Positions 26,596 through 35,586 are shown, counted from the stretch's first letter. The stretch is 53,348 bases of DNA from Candidatus Poribacteria bacterium (GCA_009839745.1 VXPE01000027.1:1-53348), one strand, 5' to 3'. Numbers and translations: made by a program. The notes: generated from the sequence alone by a model not told the origin.

Positions 26596-27378
26596 ATGTC
26601 AATCAAAACAATAGAAAAAGACTTTATTAATAAAGTCTCTGCAGAAATACAACTTTTAGCAGATGGCAAAGATCGTTTCCTCGTCTCAACTCCCTTCCAT
26701 TTCAATGATGGAGATCAGTTAGTTATTGTCCTAAAAAAGATGGGGGATAGGTGGATCCTTTCAGATGAAGCACATACCTATATGCACCTTTCGTACTATA
26801 TGGACGAACAGAGACTTCATAGTGGGAATCGCCAGAAGTTAATTCTAAAGGCTTTGTCCATGTTTCAAGTTAAGGATTATGATGGCGAATTAATTATTGA
26901 TGTATCCGATGAGTGTTATGGAGAGGCTCTTTATGACTTTGTCCAGGCTCTACTCAAAATAATCGACGTTACGTACCTGTCAAGAGAAACGGTTAGATCG
27001 ACATTTATTGACGATTTCCAAGCCTTCTTGTATCAAAAGGTAGAATCAAACCGTATGACATTTAACTGGCAACATCCGACGAATGATCCCGATGGGATTT
27101 ACAAAGTAGACTGTAGGATAAACGGGAAGGTTCCACCCCTATTTGTGTTTGCACTTAATAGTGATACTAAAACCCAAGCAGCAGCACTTACATTACACCA
27201 ATTCAAGGCGTGGGGTATTGACTATCGACCTCTGGGTATCTTTGAAAAAAAGAATACGACCACTCGCGATGTGTTTTTGCGTTTCAACGATGTTTGTGAA
27301 ACACATTTCACTGACATAATCCAAAGTAGCGAAGAAATTGGGCAATATTTGAAAAATTATATATCAGATGAAACATAA
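26596..27378 (+). CDS. DUF1828/DUF1829 domain protein
   Basis: 260 residues from the ATG at 26596, preceded by TAGGAGGTGAG; a GTG at 26587 in the same frame lies inside the ribosome site. The N-terminal about 90 residues (LVSTPFHFNDGDQLVIVLKKMGDRWILSDEAHTYMHLSY) resemble DUF1828, with the conserved DxWxLSDxGxT-like turn, and the C-terminal half (TFIDDFQAFLYQKVE, then ALTLHQFKAWGIDYRPLGIFE) resembles DUF1829. Function is unknown; the family is scattered on mobile and defence islands. Its location just before a restriction-modification system supports a role in phage or plasmid conflict, unproven. Confidence 0.6.
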   Translation: MSIKTIEKDFINKVSAEIQLLADGKDRFLVSTPFHFNDGDQLVIVLKKMGDRWILSDEAHTYMHLSYYMDEQRLHSGNRQKLILKALSMFQVKDYDGELIIDVSDECYGEALYDFVQALLKIIDVTYLSRETVRSTFIDDFQAFLYQKVESNRMTFNWQHPTNDPDGIYKVDCRINGKVPPLFVFALNSDTKTQAAALTLHQFKAWGIDYRPLGIFEKKNTTTRDVFLRFNDVCETHFTDIIQSSEEIGQYLKNYISDET

Positions 27379-27434
27379 CAATTATTGTCATAATAGGGAC
27401 TTGCAAACTCTACTTCGGCGATATAGGAAAATCC

Positions 27435-29537
27435 ATGACCCAACCCGACATCATCCAAACTATCCTCAAAGACAGCAATTACCACCTGGATCTCTTCACA
27501 GACCCTGAAGTTCAAACGTTGCGCCAAAAAGTTTTCATCAAGACAGCGAGAGGCAAAGAGACACCACACATTAAATGCATAATTCGCAATAGTGAAATCC
27601 AACTAAAACCTGAAGAACTGATCCGCCAACTCTACGCGGCACGGCTCCTGAATCGGTATCATTATTCCCCAGATCGTGTGAGATTTGAACACCTCGTAAA
27701 TTTCGGTAGAGAAAGAAAACGCGCCGACATCGTTATCCTTGACAAGGACAGACCAGACACCCCTTATATTATTATTGAGGTAAAGAAACCGAAACTTCAA
27801 GATGGTAAGGAGCAACTCCGTTCCTATTGCAATGCGACTGGCGCGCCCATTGCCGTATGGACAAATGGACAACAGATTTCACACTACCACCGGAGAGATC
27901 CAAACTACTTTGAAGACATTACTGATATCCCTGATGCCGAGCAGACTTTGGCGGATATCCTTAAAGAACACTTTACCCTTAAAGATCTCATTCTTAAGGA
28001 CAAACTCACTACGGAGCACAAGTCCTTAAAAGAGGTCATCTTAGAATTAGAGGATGAAGTGCTTGCCAACGCGGGGGTGGATGTTTTTGAAGAGGTTTTT
28101 AAGCTCATCTTTACTAAGCTTTATGATGAATCGCTGAGTTACAAAGACAAAGGCGTTATTGACTACTTTGTCCGTCAACAGCAGAGCGGTGCTCCGCAAC
28201 AAGAAGGTGGAATAACTTATGACATGAATTATGAGGTTATTAGGCTGGCAGCAGCGTCGATTTCGGACGATGGATTTCGAGCTATGGAGTTTAGGAACAC
28301 AGGTCAAACTGGTAGTGAACTCAAAACCAAGATTCAAAGGCTTTTTGACGAGGCAAAGAATCAGTGGAAAGGCGTTTTTCCCGAACATTCAACGTTTGAA
28401 CTCTCTGATAGTCACCTATCCGTCTGCGTGTCCAGTTTGCAAGATGTTAAGTTGTTCAATTCCAACCTACAAGTCGTGGACGAGGCGTTTGAGTATCTCG
28501 TGAGTAAATCCGCCAAAGGCGAGAAGGGACAATACTTCACCCCGCGGCACGTCATTGATATGTGCGTGAAAATGCTTAACCCGCAGTCCGGCGAGTATAT
28601 GATCGACACTGCCTCCGGCAGTTGCGGGTTTCCGGTACACACAATTTTCAAACTGACTGGAACACTTTTCACCAATTCGGAGATTCTGGATACCGACAGA
28701 GGACACATCCTCAAGGTGTTTGGCATTGACTTTGATGAAAGGACAGTCAGGGTTGCCAGAACCCTCAATCTGATTGCAGGAGACGGTGAAACAAATGTTT
28801 TGCACCTCAACACATTGGATTATGACCGCTGGAGTGACAGTACAGAGGAGAACAGTAGGTGGGTTCGTACCTATGGAGACGGTTTCGATCGGCTTAAAGC
28901 ATTAAGAACCGAACCAGGGAGAGACAAACTTTTTAGCTTCGACATCCTAATGGCGAATCCACCTTTTGCTGGGGACATCAAGGAGAGCCGCATCCTCCAC
29001 CAATACACCCTCGGCTTTAAAGGAAACGGTAAACCACAAACCAAGGTGGGACGCGACATTCTATTTATTGAGCGTAACTTGGATTTCCTCAAACCCGGTG
29101 GACGCATGGCAATTGTGCTTCCGCAAGGCAGATTCAACAACGCATCCGACAAGTATATCCGCGATTTTATCGCGGAACATGCCCGTATTTTGGCTGTAGT
29201 CGGGCTGGATACCAATACTTTCAAACCTCACACCGGCACTAACACGAGTGTTCTATTTGTGCAAAAGTGGAACGATGATCCGTCCAAAGGTGCCCTTTGT
29301 CCTGAAGTTGAGGACTACCCTATCTTTTTCGCTGTCTCCAAGAAAAGTGGAAAGGATAATTCCGGCGATTACGTTTTTCTCGAAAATGGCGCTGGGCAAT
29401 ACAAATTAGACAAAAACGGACATCTGATTGTTGAACACGACCTACACAATCACAATGGGGAACTCTCTGACGGGATTGCGGAAGCCTTTATTGAATGGGC
29501 AAAGAGCGAAAATTTGAGTTTTTGGTCTGGAGAATAA
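27435..29537 (+). CDS. BcgI-like fused restriction-modification subunit (HsdR_N-type nuclease + N6-adenine methyltransferase)
   Basis: 700 residues. N-terminal nuclease domain, about 1-190: RKRADIVILDKDRPDTPYIIIEVKKPK contains the Asp and E-V-K of a PD-(D/E)XK site as in the HsdR N-terminal domain. A methyltransferase follows, about 290-640: SAKGEKGQYFTPRHVIDMCV, the SAM-binding region MIDTASGSCGFPVHTIF, and catalytic NPPF in MANPPFAGDIKES. There is no helicase/translocase domain. Restriction and modification in one chain, paired with a separate specificity subunit, is the architecture of BcgI-type (IIB) enzymes, which cut on both sides of a bipartite site. ATG at 27435 follows TAGGAAA. hsdS follows after 4 bp. 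Confidence 0.8.
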   Translation: MTQPDIIQTILKDSNYHLDLFTDPEVQTLRQKVFIKTARGKETPHIKCIIRNSEIQLKPEELIRQLYAARLLNRYHYSPDRVRFEHLVNFGRERKRADIVILDKDRPDTPYIIIEVKKPKLQDGKEQLRSYCNATGAPIAVWTNGQQISHYHRRDPNYFEDITDIPDAEQTLADILKEHFTLKDLILKDKLTTEHKSLKEVILELEDEVLANAGVDVFEEVFKLIFTKLYDESLSYKDKGVIDYFVRQQQSGAPQQEGGITYDMNYEVIRLAAASISDDGFRAMEFRNTGQTGSELKTKIQRLFDEAKNQWKGVFPEHSTFELSDSHLSVCVSSLQDVKLFNSNLQVVDEAFEYLVSKSAKGEKGQYFTPRHVIDMCVKMLNPQSGEYMIDTASGSCGFPVHTIFKLTGTLFTNSEILDTDRGHILKVFGIDFDERTVRVARTLNLIAGDGETNVLHLNTLDYDRWSDSTEENSRWVRTYGDGFDRLKALRTEPGRDKLFSFDILMANPPFAGDIKESRILHQYTLGFKGNGKPQTKVGRDILFIERNLDFLKPGGRMAIVLPQGRFNNASDKYIRDFIAEHARILAVVGLDTNTFKPHTGTNTSVLFVQKWNDDPSKGALCPEVEDYPIFFAVSKKSGKDNSGDYVFLENGAGQYKLDKNGHLIVEHDLHNHNGELSDGIAEAFIEWAKSENLSFWSGE

Positions 29538-29541
29538 AAAT

Positions 29542-30933
29542 TTGCAGTTCAAAATCAGAAAACTATCTCACCTATCCTTGCATCCTGACTTTCGTTGGGA
29601 TAGTCAATACCTAAGTTGCGAACCTTACAAAAATGAAAAACTCCAGTACACTCCTATAGGAAATACGCTTATTTCAAGTCAATATGGCGTTTCAATTGAA
29701 ATGAATGAAGACAATATAGGAACAAAAATTTACAGGATGAACGAAATTAGCAACATGCTGTGTGACCCGAGCATATTAAAGCACGCAGAATTAAGTGATA
29801 GTCAAATCGCGTCATACAAGCTGGAAGATAGAGATGTTCTGTTTAATAGGACAAACTCGAAAGAATTTGTAGGAAGAACGGGTATATTCAAGAAATTCTC
29901 GGATGAAAATATTGTCTTTGCATCCTACCTTGTCCGCATAAATCCCGATCCAGAAATCGTTACGCCTGAATATTTGACAGCGTTTTTGAATACCAAATAC
30001 GGTATAATTGACATCAAGCGGCGAGCAAGACATTCAGTTAATCAATCAAATGTTAACTTAGAGGAAGTAAAAAGGATAGAAATACCACTTTTAGGCAATC
30101 AGCTTCAAAAGGAAATAACATCATCGTTTGATAAAGCTTTTCATCTAATCCAATCGTCAGAGAAGGTATACCACCAAGCACAAACCTTACTTTTTACCGA
30201 ACTCGGTCTCGCAGACTGGCAACCGGAGCAGCAGCGAACCTTCGTCAAAAATTTTTCGGACACCGAGCGCGCTGGACGCATTGACGCGGATTACTTTCAA
30301 CCGAAATATGATGAAATAGAAAAGGGAATAGAAAACTACTCCAATAGATCTAACAAAATTAAAAATGAATTCAAACAGAACAAAAGTACTTTTGAAGTAG
30401 ACCCAGAAAAATTATATCGCTATGTGGAGATAGGAAGCGTCAATGTTTCCACTGGAGAGATAGTACCGGAGGAAGTCTTGGGTAAAGATTTGCCTGCAAA
30501 TGCGAAACGCGTTTTGAAAAAGGGCGATGTTATTATCTCTAAAGTTAGAACCTACAGAGGCGCGATTACTATCGTTCGAGAAGATGGGTATGTTGGAAGC
30601 GGGGCATTCTGTGTGTTGAGTGAAAATGGTCAAGTTAATAAAGAAACTTTATTGGCGTGTTTACGTTCCAAACTTTTTCTAACGTGGTCCTGGAAGCCCA
30701 ACACTGGAACGTCTTATCCCACATTGAACGACGATGACATTTTAGATTTTCCTATTCCTATTCTTCCCAAAGAGAAACAGGTTGAAATGCAACAGAAAGT
30801 CGATGAATCTTTTAGTTTACACAAGCACGCCAAAGACCTTCTGGAATATGCCAAACGCGCTGTGGAAATCGCGATTGAGCAGGACGAGCAGACTGCTATC
30901 AACTGGTTGAAATCCGTTTCGCAATTGCCTTGA
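29542..30933 (+). CDS. Type I/IIB specificity subunit (HsdS-like)
   Basis: 463 residues with two target-recognition domains. The first half ends in EIPLLGNQLQKEITSSFDKAFHLIQSSEKVYHQAQTLLFTELGL, the second in FPIPILPKEKQVEMQQKVDESFSLHKHAKDLLEYAKRAVEIAIEQ; both are the coiled-coil separators that follow TRDs in HsdS. The second TRD (about 270-420) contains YVEIGSVNVSTGEIV and GDVIISKVRTYRGA. The TTG start at 29542 is 4 bp after the preceding stop. The TRD pair implies a bipartite asymmetric DNA target. A fragment matching its last 35 codons lies at 33091-33198, beyond the convergent ATPase gene. Confidence 0.85.
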   Translation: MQFKIRKLSHLSLHPDFRWDSQYLSCEPYKNEKLQYTPIGNTLISSQYGVSIEMNEDNIGTKIYRMNEISNMLCDPSILKHAELSDSQIASYKLEDRDVLFNRTNSKEFVGRTGIFKKFSDENIVFASYLVRINPDPEIVTPEYLTAFLNTKYGIIDIKRRARHSVNQSNVNLEEVKRIEIPLLGNQLQKEITSSFDKAFHLIQSSEKVYHQAQTLLFTELGLADWQPEQQRTFVKNFSDTERAGRIDADYFQPKYDEIEKGIENYSNRSNKIKNEFKQNKSTFEVDPEKLYRYVEIGSVNVSTGEIVPEEVLGKDLPANAKRVLKKGDVIISKVRTYRGAITIVREDGYVGSGAFCVLSENGQVNKETLLACLRSKLFLTWSWKPNTGTSYPTLNDDDILDFPIPILPKEKQVEMQQKVDESFSLHKHAKDLLEYAKRAVEIAIEQDEQTAINWLKSVSQLP

Positions 30934-30958
30934 AAAATGCTTGTTATCCGGGTAGCGG

Positions 30959-32815
30959 TTACTGGATTGTGGGTAACTGATGGGCTTCAATAAATGCCTT
31001 AAGAATACCTACTACTTCTTTAAACTTCTCAAAGTCATTAGGATTCCTTCGCTCCTCACAAATCCAAGTGCAAAATTCCTGCTTCTTGAAATCATGAATT
31101 ACATTAGATTTGCCGTGGATTCCTTTTTTCGGTTTCTCTTCATAGAAACAGTCTGTGAAAAGGTGTGAAGGAAAGAGGTTTTCAATTCCTCTCTTTTCTT
31201 CGGTATCTTCAACATTCTTTGGAATTGATCTTATCCAAAGTTTCTCAATTTGATCGTCAGGCTTATTTGCATCCCAATCATAAAGGAGCAATATGGCATG
31301 GTTGAAAGACAACGGGTGAGCCGCGTAAATTTTGTGGAAGTTATTTAATCCTGTTTGTCCTCCACCGGCGTTCCCCTCGTCGCCTTCTTTACCAACAGGT
31401 CTGATATCCAAAGAGTTTAGGAGTTCTTCTTCACTGAGCAGCTCTAATGCTGTTTGAATATAACACGCATCTGTCTTTCCTTCCGTCAACACAACAGGTT
31501 TTGTGGCATTGGCGATAAGTTGTTTTGTATTTTCTTCAAAACGTTCTGTAGTTTTATAGTATTCAAATGCCTTTCCGAATTCAGAATACTTTTCACTATT
31601 AATTCTATCTCCATCTGGCATTTCAAGAATTGTAACCCTGTCTACACCAAATCTTTTTTCCATACCGAGCAGAAACAGCGGAGAATGAGACGATACGATA
31701 AACTGGACCTTCGGGAACAGACTTATAAGTTCGGGCAGGACATCGTGCTGGAGCGTTGGATGTAAATGAGCAGCAATTTCATCTATGACAACAAGACCTG
31801 TAATCTGAGAAAGATCTACGCTTCTGTTGAGATCAGTCCGTTCACCATACCTAATAACTGTCGCAAATAGGTGGAACAATTGAGATTGCCCCTCTGATAG
31901 TGACTGTAGTGTAGGGATAATTCGTCCATCGCTCATCTTGATACTAATTCTTGAAGGTCCAATGTTACGAAAGTTTAGCATTAACTCTGCAGTTCCGTCT
32001 TGAAGTATTGCCTGCAATATGCGTTCAACATTCTTACGGGCTTGCCTAAACGTGTGTCTATTCACCATATTGTTCACTATAGGTGATAATTCCAGCGGCA
32101 TTGTAATTTGTTGTCCTTGTAGAGCGTTTACAAAATTGTTAAGTTTCTGTTGTTCATCAGGATCAATCAAAGAATCAAGAAATACATCTAACACCCAAGA
32201 AATATTTTCCTCAGCACAAGTTTCTATCCAGAGAGGTTTATCAAGTCGTCGACTAAAACGTGACGAGGAAGAGGTCGGATGTGTTTTTAAACTCTTCGGA
32301 TTTAACCAATCGGGATCTTCACGACGACTTGCGGGAAAAAAAGCGTATGCCCCGCTTTTCATTTGAGTCCCAACAATCTTTTCGTTGGCCGATACATTTT
32401 TATGGTTTCCATCTGTTGGCCAGTTCCAGACTGGAGTAAATACAGATTTCACGCTCGGTGAATAAGACACTGCATCAAGGACTCCAGATTTTTCACAGTA
32501 GTGTAAGTTGTCATTATTCGCTTTGAAATGAAGGAGGCTTAGACTAAACCGTTGTCCACTTCTAATTGCCCTTGGATGAATAACTCGGAAATATGGTATG
32601 CGACCTGAACTATCGGGAAGGACTATGTCTTGGAAGGCTTGTTTCGCGAATTCAGTAAGTGCATCAACGATGTAGGAAAGAAAAATAGTTTTGCCAGATC
32701 CGTTGGGACCCACAATCACTATAGGGAGGGGGTTTCCAGCGTCATCAAATGGTGGCTTTACATGGCATTCTGAAATAGGGCCGGTATTTTGTAAAAAGAT
32801 TTCATGAAAATACAT
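30959..32815 (-). CDS. OLD-family-like ATPase with C-terminal TOPRIM-like domain
   Basis: 618 residues. Walker A GPNGSGKT at residues 36-43; ABC-type signature SLSEGQSQLFHLF near residue 310; Walker B GLVVIDEIAAHLHP near 345; switch His in FIVSSHSPLFLLG. The C-terminal third holds VLTEGKTDACYIQTAL and LLYDWDANKPDDQ, which fit the Glu and Asp-x-Asp of a TOPRIM nuclease as in OLD proteins and several anti-phage systems. The gene points toward the hsdS gene with 25 bp between stops. The start follows AAGAGG. Role as a defence effector is inferred from fold and location; PARIS- or Gabija-like partners were not seen next to it. Confidence 0.7.
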   Translation of the reverse strand: MYFHEIFLQNTGPISECHVKPPFDDAGNPLPIVIVGPNGSGKTIFLSYIVDALTEFAKQAFQDIVLPDSSGRIPYFRVIHPRAIRSGQRFSLSLLHFKANNDNLHYCEKSGVLDAVSYSPSVKSVFTPVWNWPTDGNHKNVSANEKIVGTQMKSGAYAFFPASRREDPDWLNPKSLKTHPTSSSSRFSRRLDKPLWIETCAEENISWVLDVFLDSLIDPDEQQKLNNFVNALQGQQITMPLELSPIVNNMVNRHTFRQARKNVERILQAILQDGTAELMLNFRNIGPSRISIKMSDGRIIPTLQSLSEGQSQLFHLFATVIRYGERTDLNRSVDLSQITGLVVIDEIAAHLHPTLQHDVLPELISLFPKVQFIVSSHSPLFLLGMEKRFGVDRVTILEMPDGDRINSEKYSEFGKAFEYYKTTERFEENTKQLIANATKPVVLTEGKTDACYIQTALELLSEEELLNSLDIRPVGKEGDEGNAGGGQTGLNNFHKIYAAHPLSFNHAILLLYDWDANKPDDQIEKLWIRSIPKNVEDTEEKRGIENLFPSHLFTDCFYEEKPKKGIHGKSNVIHDFKKQEFCTWICEERRNPNDFEKFKEVVGILKAFIEAHQLPTIQ

Positions 32816-33090
32816 AGAGCCTCTTTTAGAAATTGGTAATCTTGGTTTTAATAGAACTTAGGCAAGTGCAATGAATTGCGCTACTACGAACAGCACTGGT
32901 TTTGAGAAAAACGGATATTTTCAAGAGGTTGTGTTTATAGTAAGGAAGACCTTTATGAACTGTTTGCGTGAGTCCTGTTTAATATCAGTTTTGTTTAATT
33001 TTTAATTGTAACATGTTAAATTGCCTCGTGGCAAATTAAAATGGGATATAGAAAAGCGTTGTAATTTACCCTTTTTCTCGTAACTTACGC
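32816..33090. other. Intergenic segment between the OLD-like gene and the hsdS relic
   Basis: AT-rich; I see no gene. It holds the 5' leader of the leftward ATPase gene and the imperfect inverted repeat ATTGCC..GGCAAAT near 33014-33032. Confidence 0.4.
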
Positions 33091-33198
33091 GATCACGCTA
33101 AGGATCTCCTGGAATGCATCAAAAGTGCTGTGGAAATCACAATTGAGCAGGATGAACAGGCTACTATCGACAGGCTGAAATCTGTTGCTTTCACTTGA
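33091..33198 (+). pseudogene. Relic of an HsdS 3' end
   Basis: 35 codons from GAT at 33091 to TGA at 33196-33198 read DHAKDLLECIKSAVEITIEQ and then DEQATIDRLKSVAFT. This parallels the end of the intact HsdS (KHAKDLLEYAKRAVEIAIEQ, then DEQTAINWLKSVSQLP). The two differ at many positions, so this is an old duplicate or the remnant of a second specificity gene, not a recent copy. It has no upstream TRD. Confidence 0.75.
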
Positions 33199-33333
33199 TT
33201 TTCTTTCAGCGGCATGTTATTTTTTATATAGGGACGACCAAAACATAGAAAAGCGACAAAGGACGTGCTGTGAAAGGCAAAGACGGACAATCATTGATGC
33301 TCACTGTCCGAAATGCCGAAAACGGAGGGAACA

Positions 33334-33717
33334 ATGAAAGTTAATTTTGAGCAGAAATTTAAAGAAATTTTAAAAGAAGAGTCAAAAGGCTTTGGTATAG
33401 ATTGGAAATTAGTAGAAATCAAATCTACATCCTATCAACTGACTGATCTTCCCGCGACTCTCGATGAATACACTGCGAAAATGAGAGTGATAGAAGATGA
33501 AATTCCTGATAAGGATATAGATAACTGGTTCAGATCTCATAAGTTCATCTATGCCATGATGTCAAAACATGTTAAGACTGAATTTGATGATATTGATATG
33601 CTGACATTTGATGTCGGAACTATTGAATCTATTGCCATCAATTTCTTCGGGCAGGGGACTCCATGCTTTAGCGTGGAGGGGAATGCCCGCTCTTTTTTTC
33701 TTGACAAAAACTGCTAA
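33334..33717 (+). pseudogene. Small gene of unknown function truncated by the TnpB element
   Basis: The frame opens at ATG 33334 after GGAGGG (an in-frame ATG at 33313 is less likely). It reads MKVNFEQKFKEILKEESKGF and continues to IESIAINFF at 33648, after which the codons belong to the left end of the IS element and stop at 33717. Beyond the right end, 35043-35087 reads LTKTRDAFKDFQEK and a stop. Joining 33645 to 35043 keeps the frame, giving a protein of about 118 residues. Function unknown; acidic, predicted soluble. Confidence 0.6.
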
Positions 33718-33730
33718 GAAATGTTATACT
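33701..33730 (+). promoter_or_regulatory. Promoter inside the left end of the TnpB element
   Basis: TTGACA at 33701-33706 and TATACT at 33725-33730 with an 18-bp spacer, about 100 bp before tnpB. Confidence 0.6.
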
Positions 33731-33830
33731 ATTCTTACCAGTTGGAAACCGACATTCTCAGCATTACCGCTTGGTAATGTGTCTGCCAACCCACTGAGAA
33801 GGGGTTAAAGAACTGGTAGCTGGTAACACT

Positions 33831-34973
33831 GTGAGAACTTACAAATATCAGATACGCGAGCATCCGCAGAATATGCGCTTGGGCAATATGCTCGATGAAC
33901 TTTGCGACGTGCATAATCACTTCCTTGCTTTGGAAAATCGATATTACCGCATCTATGGGAAATATGCCGGCAGGTATCGCCTGCAACCGCACTTGACGAA
34001 GTTGCTCAACCGCACCAAGCGACAGTGGGCATGGATACCCCGTGACACGCTTGACGCTGTTATTATTCGCTTGCACCTTGCGTGGGAAAAGTTTTTTGAT
34101 TTTCTCAAAAAGGGAAAGCGAGGCAGACGCGTCGGTCCCCCGAAGTTCAAAAAGCGTGATAAATATCGATCTGCGAAGTTCCCGTATGCCTATAAACTTC
34201 AAGAGGGGCGTGTCCGTATCTCTTTTAGAGTGTGGAATCCTATTTCTGAAAAGTTCAACAAGTATCAGAAAATCTACTTCTCTTTCCATCAGCATCGTCA
34301 GTGGCATGGCGATGTCCGTTATGTCCAAATCGGTCGGGACGCTGCCGGCACGTATTGGCTCTATGTTGTGACAGATAACACCTCCCCAAAAGTGCTGTCC
34401 GCTACAGGTGAAAGCGTAGGGATAGACTTTGGCATGGAAACCTATCTGACACTGAGCACCGGTGAGAAGATTCAGCATCCACAACCCCTGAAACAGTCCT
34501 TGAACGAACTCCGAAAACTCAATAAAGCCGTGAGTCGCAAGCAAAAAGGGTCTGGCAATTGGTGGCGTGCTATCCGTCAACTCGCACGGCTTCACGTGAA
34601 AATCACGAATCAACGCAGAGATTGGCACTACAAACGCGCCACTGACCTGTGTCGTCAGTTTGACAACATTGTCACCGAGACACTGAACCTTGAGGGAATG
34701 AAACGCCTCTGGGGACGTAAAGTCTCTGACCTTGCTTTTTACCAGTTTGTTGAGATATTGAAGTATAAGTGTATCAAACATAAGCGTGAGTTCTTTCAAG
34801 TTGGGCAATGGATTCCGACGACGAAACCTTGCTCGGAATGTGGGCATCACAACGAAAATCTTTCTCTTTCAGATAGGCAGTGGACGTGTCCCGAATGTGG
34901 TTCACACCACGATAGGGATGTCAACGCTGCGATCAACATTCTTCGGGGCTGCTTAGATCCCCTTGTGGAGTAG
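33831..34973 (+). CDS. tnpB: TnpB, RNA-guided nuclease of an IS200/IS605-type element
   Basis: 380 residues, full length. N-terminal helix-turn-helix-type region MRTYKYQIREHPQNMRLGNM, a wedge/REC-like middle, then the split RuvC domain. Catalytic acids are all present: Asp199 in VGIDFGMETYL, Glu288 in LNLEGMKRLW, Asp363 in HHDRDVNAAINIL. The zinc ribbon is CSEC (334-337) and CPEC (353-356). TnpB is a guide-RNA-directed DNA endonuclease, ancestor of Cas12. GTG start at 33831 without a clear Shine-Dalgarno. Intact motifs suggest recent activity. Confidence 0.95.
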   Translation: MRTYKYQIREHPQNMRLGNMLDELCDVHNHFLALENRYYRIYGKYAGRYRLQPHLTKLLNRTKRQWAWIPRDTLDAVIIRLHLAWEKFFDFLKKGKRGRRVGPPKFKKRDKYRSAKFPYAYKLQEGRVRISFRVWNPISEKFNKYQKIYFSFHQHRQWHGDVRYVQIGRDAAGTYWLYVVTDNTSPKVLSATGESVGIDFGMETYLTLSTGEKIQHPQPLKQSLNELRKLNKAVSRKQKGSGNWWRAIRQLARLHVKITNQRRDWHYKRATDLCRQFDNIVTETLNLEGMKRLWGRKVSDLAFYQFVEILKYKCIKHKREFFQVGQWIPTTKPCSECGHHNENLSLSDRQWTCPECGSHHDRDVNAAINILRGCLDPLVE

Positions 34974-35062
34974 ATGTAAGTCCTTCTTCGGAAGGCGAAC
35001 TACGATGAAGCACAAGCCCCACGCTTTAGCGTGTGGGTGCTATTGACGAAAACTCGTGATGC
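34870..35062 (+). ncRNA. Candidate TnpB guide RNA (reRNA/omegaRNA) with guide reading into flanking DNA
   Basis: In this family the guide RNA spans the 3' end of tnpB and the right end, and its guide is the flanking host sequence. The terminal hairpin is seen at 35009-35041. The first 20 nt after it, from 35043, would be the current guide. The 5' boundary is not visible from sequence. Confidence 0.4.
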
Positions 35063-35087
35063 CTTTAAAGACTTTCAGGAAAAGTGA
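35043..35087 (+). pseudogene. 3' remnant of the gene interrupted by the TnpB element
   Basis: Reads LTKTRDAFKDFQEK followed by TGA, in frame with the truncated gene at 33334 when the element is removed. Confidence 0.5.
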
Positions 35088-35220
35088 AGGATAAGTTATG
35101 ATTAAAGAACTGAGATAGGTTGCAGGAACCCTTGAATCGATAGTTGAGCGGTGTGGATTCCAATTTCCTGTCAACCGATCGAAACTTTTAGATCCCCCCC
35201 CCGCTTGAAAAGGCACGCAT

Positions 35221-35586
35221 TCACAACCCAAGTGTTGGTAATATGAAGTATCTTACTAAAATAGTTGTTGCTAAACCTACTCCCGCACCTACCAGCGTCA
35301 TTGTTGTTCGCTCGCTTTTCGCAGCCTGCTTGTAGACAACCGTATAGGTCTCAACATAGTCAGGTGATTTGCCAATCAACCTTTCAACAGGTATCGTTGG
35401 TTCGGAAAGGTAAGCAAAACCTATAGCAAATAAATTACACGCATAGCCACCGAGTAACCATGTGATCCCGGACGTATCCACTTTAGCATCCCGCCTCGCA
35501 TCCGTTGCGGCTTGTGGATTCAACTGTGCCTGTAGGGGCGCAACGCATACGAATACACATAGAAATATAGATAGCGTATATCTCAT
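35221..35586 (-). CDS. Small exported or membrane protein of unknown function
   Basis: 121 residues from the ATG whose complement is at 35586, chosen because MRYTLSIFLCVFVCVAPLQAQ is a clear signal peptide and GGGAGAGA lies just upstream; the frame extends nine codons further without a better start. The mature part has two hydrophobic stretches (ITWLLGGYACNLFAIGFAYL and TLVGAGVGLATTILVRYFIL), so it may sit in the inner membrane. No family recognised. It is transcribed opposite to its neighbours. The 5' part overlaps a GTAGGGGCG-like repeat word (35533-35541), so part of it may derive from a repeat. Confidence 0.5.
   Translation of the reverse strand: MRYTLSIFLCVFVCVAPLQAQLNPQAATDARRDAKVDTSGITWLLGGYACNLFAIGFAYLSEPTIPVERLIGKSPDYVETYTVVYKQAAKSERTTMTLVGAGVGLATTILVRYFILPTLGL

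Larger units (their letters stand above)
33646..35042 (+). mobile_element. IS200/IS605-superfamily TnpB-only (IS1341-like) element
   Basis: About 1.4 kb. The left end has nested hairpins: outer CGGGCA (33648-33653) with TGCCCG (33684-33689), and inner CTCCATGC/GCGTGGAG (33659-33678) with loop TTTA. The right end has AGCA..TGCT closing CCC-CACGC/GCGTG-T-GGG around the same TTTA loop (35009-35041). Only tnpB is present, so movement would need TnpA elsewhere. Borders are inferred from the hairpins and from restoration of the interrupted frame; the exact base may shift by a few. Confidence 0.8.

Noticed and set aside
33313-33333. Upstream ATG for the interrupted small gene
   Set aside because: The GGAGGG ribosome site lies between this ATG and the one at 33334, so the second is the likely start.
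33735-34850. 371-codon reverse-strand frame opposite tnpB
   Set aside because: It is a shadow of the tnpB coding frame, without recognisable domains; tnpB has intact RuvC and zinc motifs.
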